Of a stretch of 64,000 nt of DNA, positions 55,505 to 64,000 are shown piece after piece. How positions within the stretch are numbered: position 1 is the first letter of the stretch; the number at the start of each line of letters is the position of its first letter. The notes below the pieces were generated by a model, which did no database searches, was not told where the DNA came from, and was given only the letters and a program-made list of their open reading frames with translations. A program made the position numbers and the translations under genes. The DNA is from Lichina pygmaea (Eukaryota; Ascomycota; Lichinomycetes; Lichinales; Lichinaceae), in contig OY730173.1 in NCBI GenBank assembly GCA_963422465.1, positions 1,798,001-1,862,000 of the forward strand. The letters are read 5' to 3'.

Positions 55505-56005
55505 ATGCCTCCAAAGTCACGTGCGACTGTTAGCCGAACTCAGCTGGCTGCTCAAATCCGCGATCGGGGTTTTGTTTCGCGTACGCCCTGCGACTTTTGT
55601 GTTCTCCGTGGTCGTCCGTGCTTCCAGATGCCGGGAGAAGATGATAAGTTGAAATGTGCTGCGTGCACTCGGCGCGGAAGGTCTTGTGTCTCTGTGTCCT
55701 GGGAATCTTTGAACATGTCCCGGGACAACCTCCGTGAGGATGTTGCCACTGACAAGGCAACACGCGATGCACTCTTTGAACAACTTGCCACAGTGCAGGC
55801 TCGTCTGTCTCGGAAGCGAAAGGTGTTGGAGGGTGCCGAGGTCTGTGCGAGGCAGAAGCTTCAGTGCTTGGTGAAAGAGATGGAGTCGGATGGCGAGGAT
55901 TTGACTCGATCGGTCATTGACGCGTCCCTCCTGCAGGCCGAGCTGTTCGGTCCTGCTCCTGCCGAAACTGTCGCAGAAGAAGCCGGCAGTTCGCGAGGTT
56001 CTTGA
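55505..56005 (+). CDS. Antisense accessory ORF of the chromovirus, Zn2Cys6-like
   Basis: This frame of 166 codons looks whole and runs opposite to gag-pol, between the 3' LTR and the end of pol. Its last ~90 bases overlap the pol end tail to tail. Near residues 29-65 the spacing is C-x2-C-x6-C-x11-C-x2-C-x6-C (TPCDFCVLRGRPC, then KCAACTRRGRSC), which fits the fungal Zn(II)2Cys6 DNA-binding pattern. The linker lacks the usual proline context, and the basic residues sit in the second half. A helical charged region follows (FEQLATVQARLSRKRKVLEG). Similar small proteins exist in fungal genomes, to my recollection as unnamed proteins. A role in regulating the element or binding nucleic acid is inference. 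Confidence 0.7.
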   Translation: MPPKSRATVSRTQLAAQIRDRGFVSRTPCDFCVLRGRPCFQMPGEDDKLKCAACTRRGRSCVSVSWESLNMSRDNLREDVATDKATRDALFEQLATVQARLSRKRKVLEGAEVCARQKLQCLVKEMESDGEDLTRSVIDASLLQAELFGPAPAETVAEEAGSSRGS

Positions 56006-59000
56006 GTGGTTCCCAGGTATTTTCTGAGTCTGGGTATCCTTTCCACTTGACGAGGTATTGCTGACCTTTTCTAGCCAGGATCTGTTCAACCTCAAACTCT
56101 TGTTCTTCTTCGGGTTGGTAATGGAATGTTTCCTGCAAGGGTGTGCTCTGGTCGGCTGGTTCAATCATTGATATATGAAAGTTTGGATGGACTCTGGCAT
56201 CCCTTGGTAGTCGTATCTTGACGTTGACTGGTCCTGTTTTTTCTTCGACTGAAAATAGTCTGACCTTGATGTTGTCAAGTTTCTTTGTCTTTGGTTTCTT
56301 TGTTTTCCAATTTCTTGTAAGGAGGTAGACTTTATCCCCCTTCTTTAGCTGAGGTGCTATTTTCGATTTCTTGTCCATTTGACGTTGCATTCTTTCTGAG
56401 GTCTCTTGAAGGTAGTGCCTCATCATCGTGTGCGTTTGTCGTAGGAGCTTGTCATGTTGGAGTGCTTTCTCCGCGTTTGGTGAAGCTCTGCTTGGCATCC
56501 CGATGTTCGCATGTCGTCCAAAATTGGCAAAAAATGGCGATTCCTTTGTTGAGTCTGATCTGTGCTGGTTGATTGCCAGCTGTGCCACCGGTAATAACTG
56601 TACCCAATTGCTGTGGGTCTGGTTGATGTAATGCTGTAAGTAAGTCTCCAGGACTTGGTTTGCTCGCTCTGTCTGGCCGTCAGTTCGTGGGTGATAGACC
56701 GTAGACATTTTGGGTTTTGTTCCCATGGCTGCACTGATTGTCTTCCAGTAGTTGGATGTGAAGAGTTTGTCTCTGTCTGTAATGATCGTGATCAGAACTC
56801 CGTGGTCTCTGACCAATCTGTCCAGTAAAAGGTGTCCCAACTGTTCTGCTGTGTGGGTCTCCTTGAATGGTACCGCTATTAGATATTTTGTGAATCTGTC
56901 CACTATCACCATAATCGAGTCGTAGGTGATTCCTGTGACTGGGTCTTTGGACTTGGGTAGCTTTGTGATGAAGTCCATTGACACGTCTTCCCACGGGCCT
57001 CTCGGTATCGTGTTCGGGTGTCCTTCTCCGTATGGCTTGTGTCTTCCATGTTTGTTTTTCTGGCATAGTAGACACTTGCTGATGTAGTTTGTGACATGTT
57101 GTCAGAGGTTAATGACATTGTTCCCTGCCCGTTGGATAAGGTCTGTGGTCTTGGAGATTCCTGGGTGACCATGTGCTGGATTATCGTGGTAGTTCCTTAT
57201 TAGTTCTTCAGTGTCTTCTGCCGTGAGCTTGTTGATCTGTGGTTGAGGCACCAGGTTTCCTTGCTGGTCCTGCTGTAAGATCGTTCCTTGGCGTTCATCA
57301 TCTTCCATGTGGTCTCTTTGTCGGCTTAGTGCGTCTGCTCTCCTGTTGTCTTGTCCAGGGGTGTACAAGATCTTGAACTTGTGTTGCCCTAGGAGTTCAG
57401 CCCATCTGACTTGCTGTCTGTTCAGCTTCTTGGTTGTCGTGAACGTTGTCAGATTCTTGTGGTCTGTGAGAACAGTGAGTTCAGAACTGCTTTCCGTGTA
57501 CACTTTCCAGTGTTCGAGTGCGTTGACGACTGCCAGTAGCTCTTTATCGTGGATATCATAGTTTTGTTCCGCTTGTGTCATTTTTCGTGAGTAGTAGGCA
57601 ACTGGGTGCCACTTGCCGTCTGCCTGTTGGTATAGACATGCTCTCACTGCCTGATCTGAAGCGTCCGTCTTGATTTGTGTTGGTTGGCCTGTCTTGAAGT
57701 TGAGGAGAACTGGTTCCTTGGCGCAAGCGTCCTTGAGCTGTTGGAATGCTTTTTGTTGTCTCTCCGTCCACCGGTACTCCACGTCCTTCTTTGTGAGTTC
57801 TGTTAGTGGTGTTGCCATCTGTGAGTAGTTCTTAATGAACTGTCAGTTGAAGTTGGCAAATCCTAGGAAGGCTTGTACTTCCTTAACTGACATCGGTGTT
57901 GGCTATTGCTGAATCACTTTGATTTTCTCAGGGTCAATCTTGATCCCTTCAATCCCTATGACATATCCAAGGAATTCAACTTCCGGTTTGTTGAACTCGC
58001 ATTTCTTTGGGTTGAGCTTGAGCCCTGCCTGTTGTAGGCATCGTAGAACATCCTTCACATGTTTGGTATGTTCCTGTTGCGTGTTCGAGTAGACAAGAAT
58101 GTCGTCCAGGTAGGCGATAGCTGTTTGGTCCAGGTGTGCTCTGATGACGTTGTTGATCAATGCTTGACATGTTGCTGGTGCGTTTGTGAGTCCGAATGGC
58201 ATAACCAGATACTTGTAGTGTCTGTATCAGGTTCTGAAGGCTGTCTTCCATTCTTCTCCTTCTTTCATGTGTATCAGGTTGTATGCTCCTTTCAAGTCCA
58301 GCTTGGTAAAGATTGTAGCTTGGCTGATCCTGTCTCGCAATTTGTTTGCATTTGGCAACGGATATCAGTTCTTGATGGTAATGTTGTTGAGTTTCCTGTA
58401 ATCCACACAAAGTCGAAGACTTCCGTCTTTCTTTGGTGCAAATAGTATTGGGTATCCTGCTGGCGATTGAGATTCTCGAATGAAACCCTTTTTCAGGTTT
58501 TCCTCCAGGTACTCGCGAAGTACTTGGAGCTCTTTCTCTGATAACTAGTAAATTGGTCCAAATCCTGGCTCCGTCCCTGGTTGCAACTTGATCTCATGAT
58601 CCCAAGGTTGGTGCTTAGGCAACACTGCTGTTGTTGTCTCTTCCTGAAAGAGGTTATCATACCCAGGTCAGTACTCTTCAGGGATCTCCAGAGGGTTAAC
58701 AACTTCCTCTCTCTTCATCTCTGACTGTTTGGCCACCTGGTTCCGGGGTGTGCCTGTCGAGGCAGACCTCTTCTCTTGAGAGTTGTCCTTTCTGTCGGTG
58801 AGGTTCCACTGAGGACTCCTTCCCTCATCTGTCCATGCCTTCTGCGGCTGGTAACAGGTCCGAGCTGTGTTGTTAGTGCAGTTCCTAAATGTGAGTACTC
58901 CTGTCTTCCAGTTAACAACTGGGTTGTGCTTCTTTAGCCAAGGCATCCCCAAATAGATATCCTGAGTGGCCAACTCGACAATATCGAGGTGGATCCTTTC

Positions 59001-60802
59001 AGCATGGTGTCTGGTAACTATTTCCATTGGCTGCGTCTTATGGCAGACTAGCTCTGTCTGTCCATTTGCCATCGCGAGCTGATAGGGCTGCTGCTTGCGT
59101 CTCCTTCCAGTGCCGAGGGTATCGTAAAGTTGTCTTGAGATGTAGTTTCCACTGGCTCCAGAGTCAACAAGTGCGTATGTCTGTACTGGCGTGTTGGCGT
59201 GTAGTGACACAGGCAATCGCAGGTGCTTTGCGTTGCTAGGGGTCATGTTGTTGAGCTCCCGATGTCGCCCCTTGACAAGGGAGTTCAGTCTTTTCCTGAT
59301 CAAAGTGTCTTACCACTGACTGGGCAATGGGTCCAGCTATTCCCATCAGTTCTGAGGAATCTGTTCATGAATTTGTCTTGCTGATGCTTGTCACATCCAG
59401 GCTTGAGGCAGTACTGCCAATTGTCAACGTAGCAGTTGTAGTTGTTGCCTTGCTGTAGGAACATGAGGCGTTCGTGCCAATCATGTGTGTGCCCGGGGAA
59501 TGCGGTGTGTTGGCGTTTGTCCCAAAGATAGATCTCACACGTATCCTTCTCGCAATTGACCCAATGCTTGTGGCAGGTGGCGTGGTAGGGTGAATGTCCT
59601 CCGTACCTTCGTAGTTGTTCGTGGTAGGTGCAGTAGTGCTTTGTGCAAAACCTCCACTGTAGTTCACCGTGCCGTAGATTTCGTGGGTCCATGCTGTAAG
59701 TATAGCTTCCTCGTGGTATTTCTTCTTTGATAGACGTGGGTTTGTCTCAGTCCCCATCAGAGGTGGTTAAGGGCTCCTGTCCCTTGTCCTGACCTGTCTG
59801 TTCTGGTAGGTCCTTGCCTCCTGATGTTGCCAGTTGGTGGGCTGCTTCCAATGTCTGATTGTAGTTGTCCCATTGTTTGAGGGATAGCTGAGCCTCTCCT
59901 GGTGGGTCCTCTGGCTCGATGACATTCCAGTCTCCGTCAAGTGTATTAAGTTGCTGTCGGTGCACCTTGTTCTTTGAATGACAGTCTTTCACCATGTGGC
60001 CTAGCTTGCCACAGGTATAGCACTTCAGTGCTTTCCCCTTTTTGTTGTTCCTTCCCTTCATGAACCTTCTCTTGTGGTGGACTGCATCCAGTTCCATGGG
60101 TGCATAGCCATATGGGTCATGTGGCGGTGCCTTGTTAGGTGGCTTGTAGTGGTTGCTCACATGCCATGCGGGGTGGCTGTATCCTCCGTCGTGGTGTTTC
60201 TCCATCGCTCGCTTGAATAGCTTGTCATCGATGTTGATTGCTTGTGCGATGAGTTCATCCAGTGTGTTGACTGCTCGTCCGTCGAAGGTGATTTCATCCT
60301 TCATGTTTTCCTTGAGTCCACGTCAGTATATGACCATCAGGGCGTCGTCGTCCCAGTCAGTCAGTACTGAGTATTGTTTGAACTGCGTGGTGTACTCTGC
60401 GGCTGAGTGTCGTTGTTTGATGTGCTGGATCATTCGTATAGCCACTTTGTCTTTGTTAGATAGTCCAAGGATCCTTTTGATCTTGTCCTTGAATTGTGTC
60501 CATTTTGTCATCCATTCTGTTGTGCTGTCGTGGTCTCTGTTTCCTGAGAGATGTTTGTTGACGTAGAGCTTGATCCATCAATAAGCATTGCCTCTCATGT
60601 AAGTGGTTGCGAAGAGGGGCCACTTCTCCTTAGGCAGCTTTGTCTCTGGTTGGAATTGAAAGTAGACTTGGAGTTGCATGAGCCAGTCGTTGACCTTGTT
60701 CCTTTCACTGTAGAACAGGTCTGGCTTGGCGACACTAATCTTTCTATCTGGGAAGTTGGGGTTGGTTGCTCCTGAGGTACTCATCCTTGAGGGTCTTCAA
60801 AG

Positions 60803-61396
60803 TGTTGCGGTCTGTACCGTACTGTCCTATCCGAGTATAGGATTAGGGCGAGAGGTGGAAGGTGGGTTGGTTCTCGCAGGAGAGGAGTGTCAAGGAGCGC
60901 GAAGGGGTTTGGTGGAATGTGGTGGTGGTGACACCTGATCAACAGCTTCGTACAAAAGGATTATATTGAAGTAGATCTAGTTGTCTGGATCACAACATGA
61001 GTTGAAGACGATCATTCCATAGGGGAACTATCGCCTGGCTATATAGTGCCCAGTTCGTGAGCAGAGTGAGCTCTGCTCACTTTGCTCACTTTTCATGCAC
61101 ACTGCGGTGAGCTGGGTGAGCTCTGCTCACTTTGCTCACTTTTCATGCACGCTGCGGTGAGCTGGGTGAGCTCTGCTCACTTTGCTCACTTTTCATGCAC
61201 GCTGCGGCGAGCTGGGTGAGCTCTGCTCACTTTGCTCACTTGTTCGTGCATATGCATGCTGCGGCGAGCACCCCCTGGTTTGTCTCGCCGGTCACGTGAC
61301 TGGTTCCCGTGTCACGCTGTCTGGTACTTCCGTCCAGTATCCTGTCTGCTGCTTTCTGTGAGTATATAAAGACTGTGTTCCTCCTGGGTCGTAACA
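60803..61396 (-). repeat. 5' LTR of the chromovirus (594 bp)
   Basis: Same ends, length and internal tandem units as the LTR at 54868-55461. About ten transitions separate them, most in CpG context. A palindromic CTATATAG word near 61039-61046 could serve as TATA box for the element's own (minus-strand) transcript. Confidence 0.95.
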
Positions 61397-61794
61397 CTCT
61401 GCACTTGAAACAAGACTTCCCACCAATACGCTCTGCAAGATCCTAGACAGTCTGGGGAGTCAAAGACTATTCCTGGATGCTAAGGGCACCAACACACTCC
61501 ACTAGCTTTACTTCCTGGGGTCTTCTGCTGATGTCAATGATGAAGATGACCGGTGGGAAGACAAGGAGGTCGCAAGGACTAAGTAATAAAGTTGAGTTCT
61601 GAGAAAACAGTCACGCTTTGTATACTAGAGCTCTATTGCTCGATATCTCTTCTCTATATGATTCTCTACCCAATATAAAAATTTGAGATGATTCCAACCA
61701 AGGATAGTGGACTTATACAAAATTTCATCAAGGGGGCCCCTCAACTGCTCGCTATCTGATATCGACCGTCATGTGATCGGGTACGGTACCGTAC

Positions 61795-62105
61795 TTTATA
61801 CATTGCTTGCCCTCGCCGTGTCTGTTGTTCTTGGCATGCATGATCAGATACCTCAAGCATAAATTTAGGGCATCAACGCCTGCTGGTACCCCTCCAAGCC
61901 CTCGTACAGTACGAGTACTACTCCATACATAGTACGTACGCAGGGGGCTCGTGCAGTACGGCCCCGGTACGGTACGGTGAGCTAGACGCGTCAAGCGCGG
62001 AGCAGCTCCCAAGCTTCATTTACGTGACGCGCGAAATCCAGCTGCTCGTCTCTTTGCGAAAGCAAGGTTTTCTGCTAATTGCAGTGGTTGCCCCATGGAT
62101 AGATC
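61795..62105. other. Promoter region of NUP120
   Basis: About 310 bases between the nested elements and the NUP120 start. It contains GTAC/TACG palindromes (61905-61945) and an ACGCGT word at 61986-61991, about 115 bases above the ATG. No gene is visible. Confidence 0.5.
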
Positions 62106-64000
62106 ATGGACGATCGATCTTCTCAGAGTCTCTTCAAAGAGACGCGACTCAACCTAGAACCGGACAGTCCAAGCTCCATCGTCGTCCTACACATATCCGG
62201 CCATGCCCGACCAACTCAGAGATCTAGGAGACCAGCGCGGCCGCCACAACCGTGGCGAGAGCAGGCGGCGGAGGACGAGACCTCATTTGCGCGCGAGCAT
62301 CTAGCCTCGTCCGCCACCCTTTACTTTCGACGGACGCGCAGATACCCACGTAGCCTGCTCTGGAGAGTGCTCGGTGGCAGGAAGGTGCTCTCGCTGCAGT
62401 TCCTCGACATCGTCAAGAGCCCCGACGATGGCCCGGACGCATCCCGAGAGCTCAGGATCGTGTTCCCGGACTCAATTCGGCTCTCGGGTGTCGCGGCGGC
62501 GGACTCTGAGAACCACGAGACTCTGGACGTCTTTGTCTTGACCGTCGCAAACGACCTCTACACCATCCCTCTGAAGCCAGAATTGTTCCAGCGCAACCCT
62601 TCTCGGTCTGAGTCGTTGTCGTCATCGACCGCTCTAACCAAGTTTGACTCTGGTCCTGGCTGGTATCAAGCCTACCTGTCGCCGTCATTTAACTTCCGCC
62701 ACCCGCATCGACTGGTCGCTCGCAACCCTCATGAGCTCGTGGTGACACTTCACGATGGCGGCTTACTGAAGCTGACGAGGTCGCCCGGCAAGGACGGTAC
62801 GGTTTCTTTGACCGCATCTGCTTTCGAGTTGAAGCGCTGACGGCCAATAGGCCATTCCTGGGACGAGACCTTCGACAGCGAAGGTAGCTGGGGTAGTTCT
62901 CTGCGAAGTCTGATCCCTTGGCAAGGCCATCGTACCATCACTCACGGTAACATCAGCCTTGAAGAGAGCACCATCACCTCCACTGCCTTCTGTTATTCCG
63001 ATGACGACCGGACCAAGGAGCTGCTCTTCGGAGTGACGCTGGACAATAAGTTGAAAGCTTGGAATCTCTCCAGCGGCAAAGTGGAGGCCAGCCGCGATCT
63101 TCTCAACCGGGAAAATCAGCCTCACGAGCCGACGCGGTTCCTCATCGACCCTTCCTACACAGACCTCGTCACGGCCGTTGACCAGAAAGCCCATAAAGAT
63201 GGAGAGCTTTGCTACCTCGCAACCTACTCGCCTATGGAGACCGGCCAGTTCAAGTTCTGGGTGGTGGCCGAGGCTGATCGGTCCGGCATCGAGATTCGCG
63301 ATCTCCATCCCAACGACACGTTCGAGCCGCTGCCGGCTTCATCGGAACTGTGGGTGCTTGCGCATTTCAAGCTTGTGCCCAGCGACGACTATGGTCTCGT
63401 AGAACTCTGGGTGCTGTGGAAGAATAATATGAACTACAAGGTCGAGAGTCTCAAATTTGACATACTTAGACCTCTCGATGCCTGGCAGCGACCATGGACC
63501 TTTGTGGCGGCTGAAAGTCTCGGAGAAGTCTCGCCCCCGTTCCCGGTCGAGAATCAGCTTACGCACCCAACGGACGACTGGGTTGAGCATATCTTTTACC
63601 CCGGCAGGTTCACAGGGGCAACCCTAGCAACGGCACTCTCGATATACGAGCGCAACCTCCATCTGCCGAAAACCTCCTCCGGGAACGACAAGACGGGCTT
63701 GGAAGAGAGGATATGCTCGGCCGTTGCGTCGGCAGTCGCGCTAGGCCGGCAGTCAGATGCACGCATGGACTACGAACGTTTCCAACTCGACACGGATTTC
63801 CAATGGCGTAGGTACTATCGCGTCGTCACCGAGCTGAACAAACAACGATCAGAAGCGGTCTCCTTTGCGTTTGACTGCGATTCGCGCATGCCATGGATCA
63901 TCAGCTCCGACGGAGTGGCCGCGCTTCGTCACTGCAACGAGCTTGAGCTGCTCTGGCACAATAAGTCGGATTTCGCTGCTCGGCGTGATGGTGTCGCCTG
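62106..64000 (+). CDS. NUP120: Nucleoporin Nup120/Nup160, N-terminal part (cut by window end)
   Basis: Exon 1 is 62106-62796 and exon 2 starts at 62851 and runs open past the window end; the 54-base GTACGG-TAG intron joins SPGKDG to HSWDETFDSEGSWGSSLRSL. About 612 residues are present of an expected 1100-1400. Nup120 is a scaffold of the Y-complex (Nup84 complex) of the nuclear pore, with an N-terminal beta-propeller and a helical C-terminal half. The visible part matches the propeller: TLYFRRTRRYPRSLLWRVLG, ELRIVFPDSIRLSG, LDVFVLTVANDLYTIPLKPE, then the signature WGSSLRSLIPWQGHRTITHG. LLFGVTLDNKLKAWNLSSGK, FKFWVVAEADRSGIEIRD and DYGLVELWVLWKNNMNYKVE follow. Further residues (DFQWRRYYRVVTELNKQRSE, RMPWIISSDGVAALR) lie where helical repeats begin in the family. 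Confidence 0.92.

Larger units (their letters stand above)
54868..61396 (-). mobile_element. Ty3/Gypsy chromovirus, broken, inserted in the foldback element
   Basis: Two direct LTRs of 594 bases (54868-55461 and 60803-61396, TG...CA ends) enclose minus-strand coding remnants. A CTCTG target duplication flanks the copy (54863-54867 and 61397-61401). Parts in transcript order: gag from about 60784, with a CCHC knuckle near 60000 (CYTCGKLGHMVKDC); protease near 59170 (LVDSGASGNYIS); reverse transcriptase about 58700-57850 (YLDDILVYSN); RNase H about 57800-57400; integrase about 57250-56300; chromodomain about 56090-55980 (QYLVKWKGYPDSENTWEP). A polypurine tract (GGAGAGGAGGA type) lies beside the left LTR. 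Gag begins only about 18 bases inside the right LTR, so the leader is very short. The copy is broken, with roughly eight to ten interruptions. The LTRs differ at about ten of 594 positions, all transitions, so the insertion is fairly recent. Confidence 0.95.
54507..61786. mobile_element. Long-TIR foldback element split by a retrotransposon
   Basis: Left arm 54507-54862 and right arm 61402-61786 are inverted copies: CCGTACCCGATCACATGACG at the left end is matched by its reverse complement at the right end. The match runs inward for about 190 bases with few differences (GGGGCCCCC, TTCATCAAGG/CCTTGATGAA, TATACAAAGCGTGA). It then continues at lower identity to about 54780 and 61550 (CTTCCCACC, CATCAGAAGAAGAC types). 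TA dinucleotides flank both ends (54505-54506 and 61787-61788). Without the retroelement the unit would be about 750 bases, close to the 797-base element at 42309 in size and style, although the sequences differ. No transposase frame is visible. The ends are inferred from TIR limits. Confidence 0.75.

Noticed and set aside
1-64000. Secondary-metabolite cluster, CRISPR, or operon-like gene system
   Set aside because: The genes are unrelated housekeeping loci on both strands; no synthase, transporter cluster or regular spacer array is present, and tRNA-like box A/box B pairs were not seen.

Overview
This window looks like nuclear DNA of a filamentous ascomycete (Pezizomycotina, most likely a Sordariomycete-type genome; the class is inferred, not proven). 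The evidence is GC-rich genes with short introns (about 50-140 bp, GT-AG with CTAAC/CTGAC-like branch points), one GC-AG intron, typical fungal orthologues, and intergenic DNA full of GTAC/TACGTA palindromes. There is no operon structure, rRNA or CRISPR, and I saw no convincing tRNA.

Layout. 1-1293: repeat-rich DNA with a foldback element. 1294-5164 (+): WD40/DCAF-type Iqw1-like protein. 5165-7252: simple repeats. 7253-10057 (-): disordered protein with four SUMO-type motifs. 11220-14492 (-): BCAS3-like WD40 protein. 15399-16524 (+): SDHAF2. 17197-17579 (-): DPM2, a three-exon gene with a one-codon first exon. 17901-20048 (+): CWC22. 20696-27465 (-): DNA2, five exons. 28071-29297 (+): 2-oxodicarboxylate carrier, seven exons. 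29649-30515 (-): ankyrin-repeat protein. 30772-31688 (+): RWD/Gir2-like protein. 32805-33387 (+): broken Ala/Glu-rich coding relic. 34199-37683 (-): low-complexity fungal protein with a poly-Asn tract. 39573-42011 (-): PUF6. 42309-43105: TA-flanked long-TIR foldback element, followed by a LINE 3' fragment (about 43260-43895) and other relic DNA. 47438-48735 (-): RAD51. 49576-50837 (-): unidentified protein, 5' end unresolved. 52646-53613 (+): small conserved-looking fungal protein. 54507-61786: a foldback element split by a Ty3/Gypsy chromovirus (54868-61396). 62106 to the window end (+): NUP120.

The genes are ordinary housekeeping loci: DNA replication and repair (DNA2, RAD51), splicing (CWC22), ribosome biogenesis and translation control (PUF6, Gir2-like), mitochondria (SDHAF2, carrier), ER glycosylation (DPM2) and the nuclear pore (NUP120). 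They do not form a pathway cluster. I rebuilt exon models by hand from splice signals, phase and family similarity; most interrupted genes close with a total length divisible by three.

The most unusual feature is in the mobile DNA. The chromovirus carries a separate open reading frame on the opposite strand, just inside its 3' LTR, with a perfect Zn2Cys6-type cysteine spacing and a TATA box supplied by the LTR. The whole retroelement sits inside a long-TIR foldback element, with a clean 5-bp target duplication.
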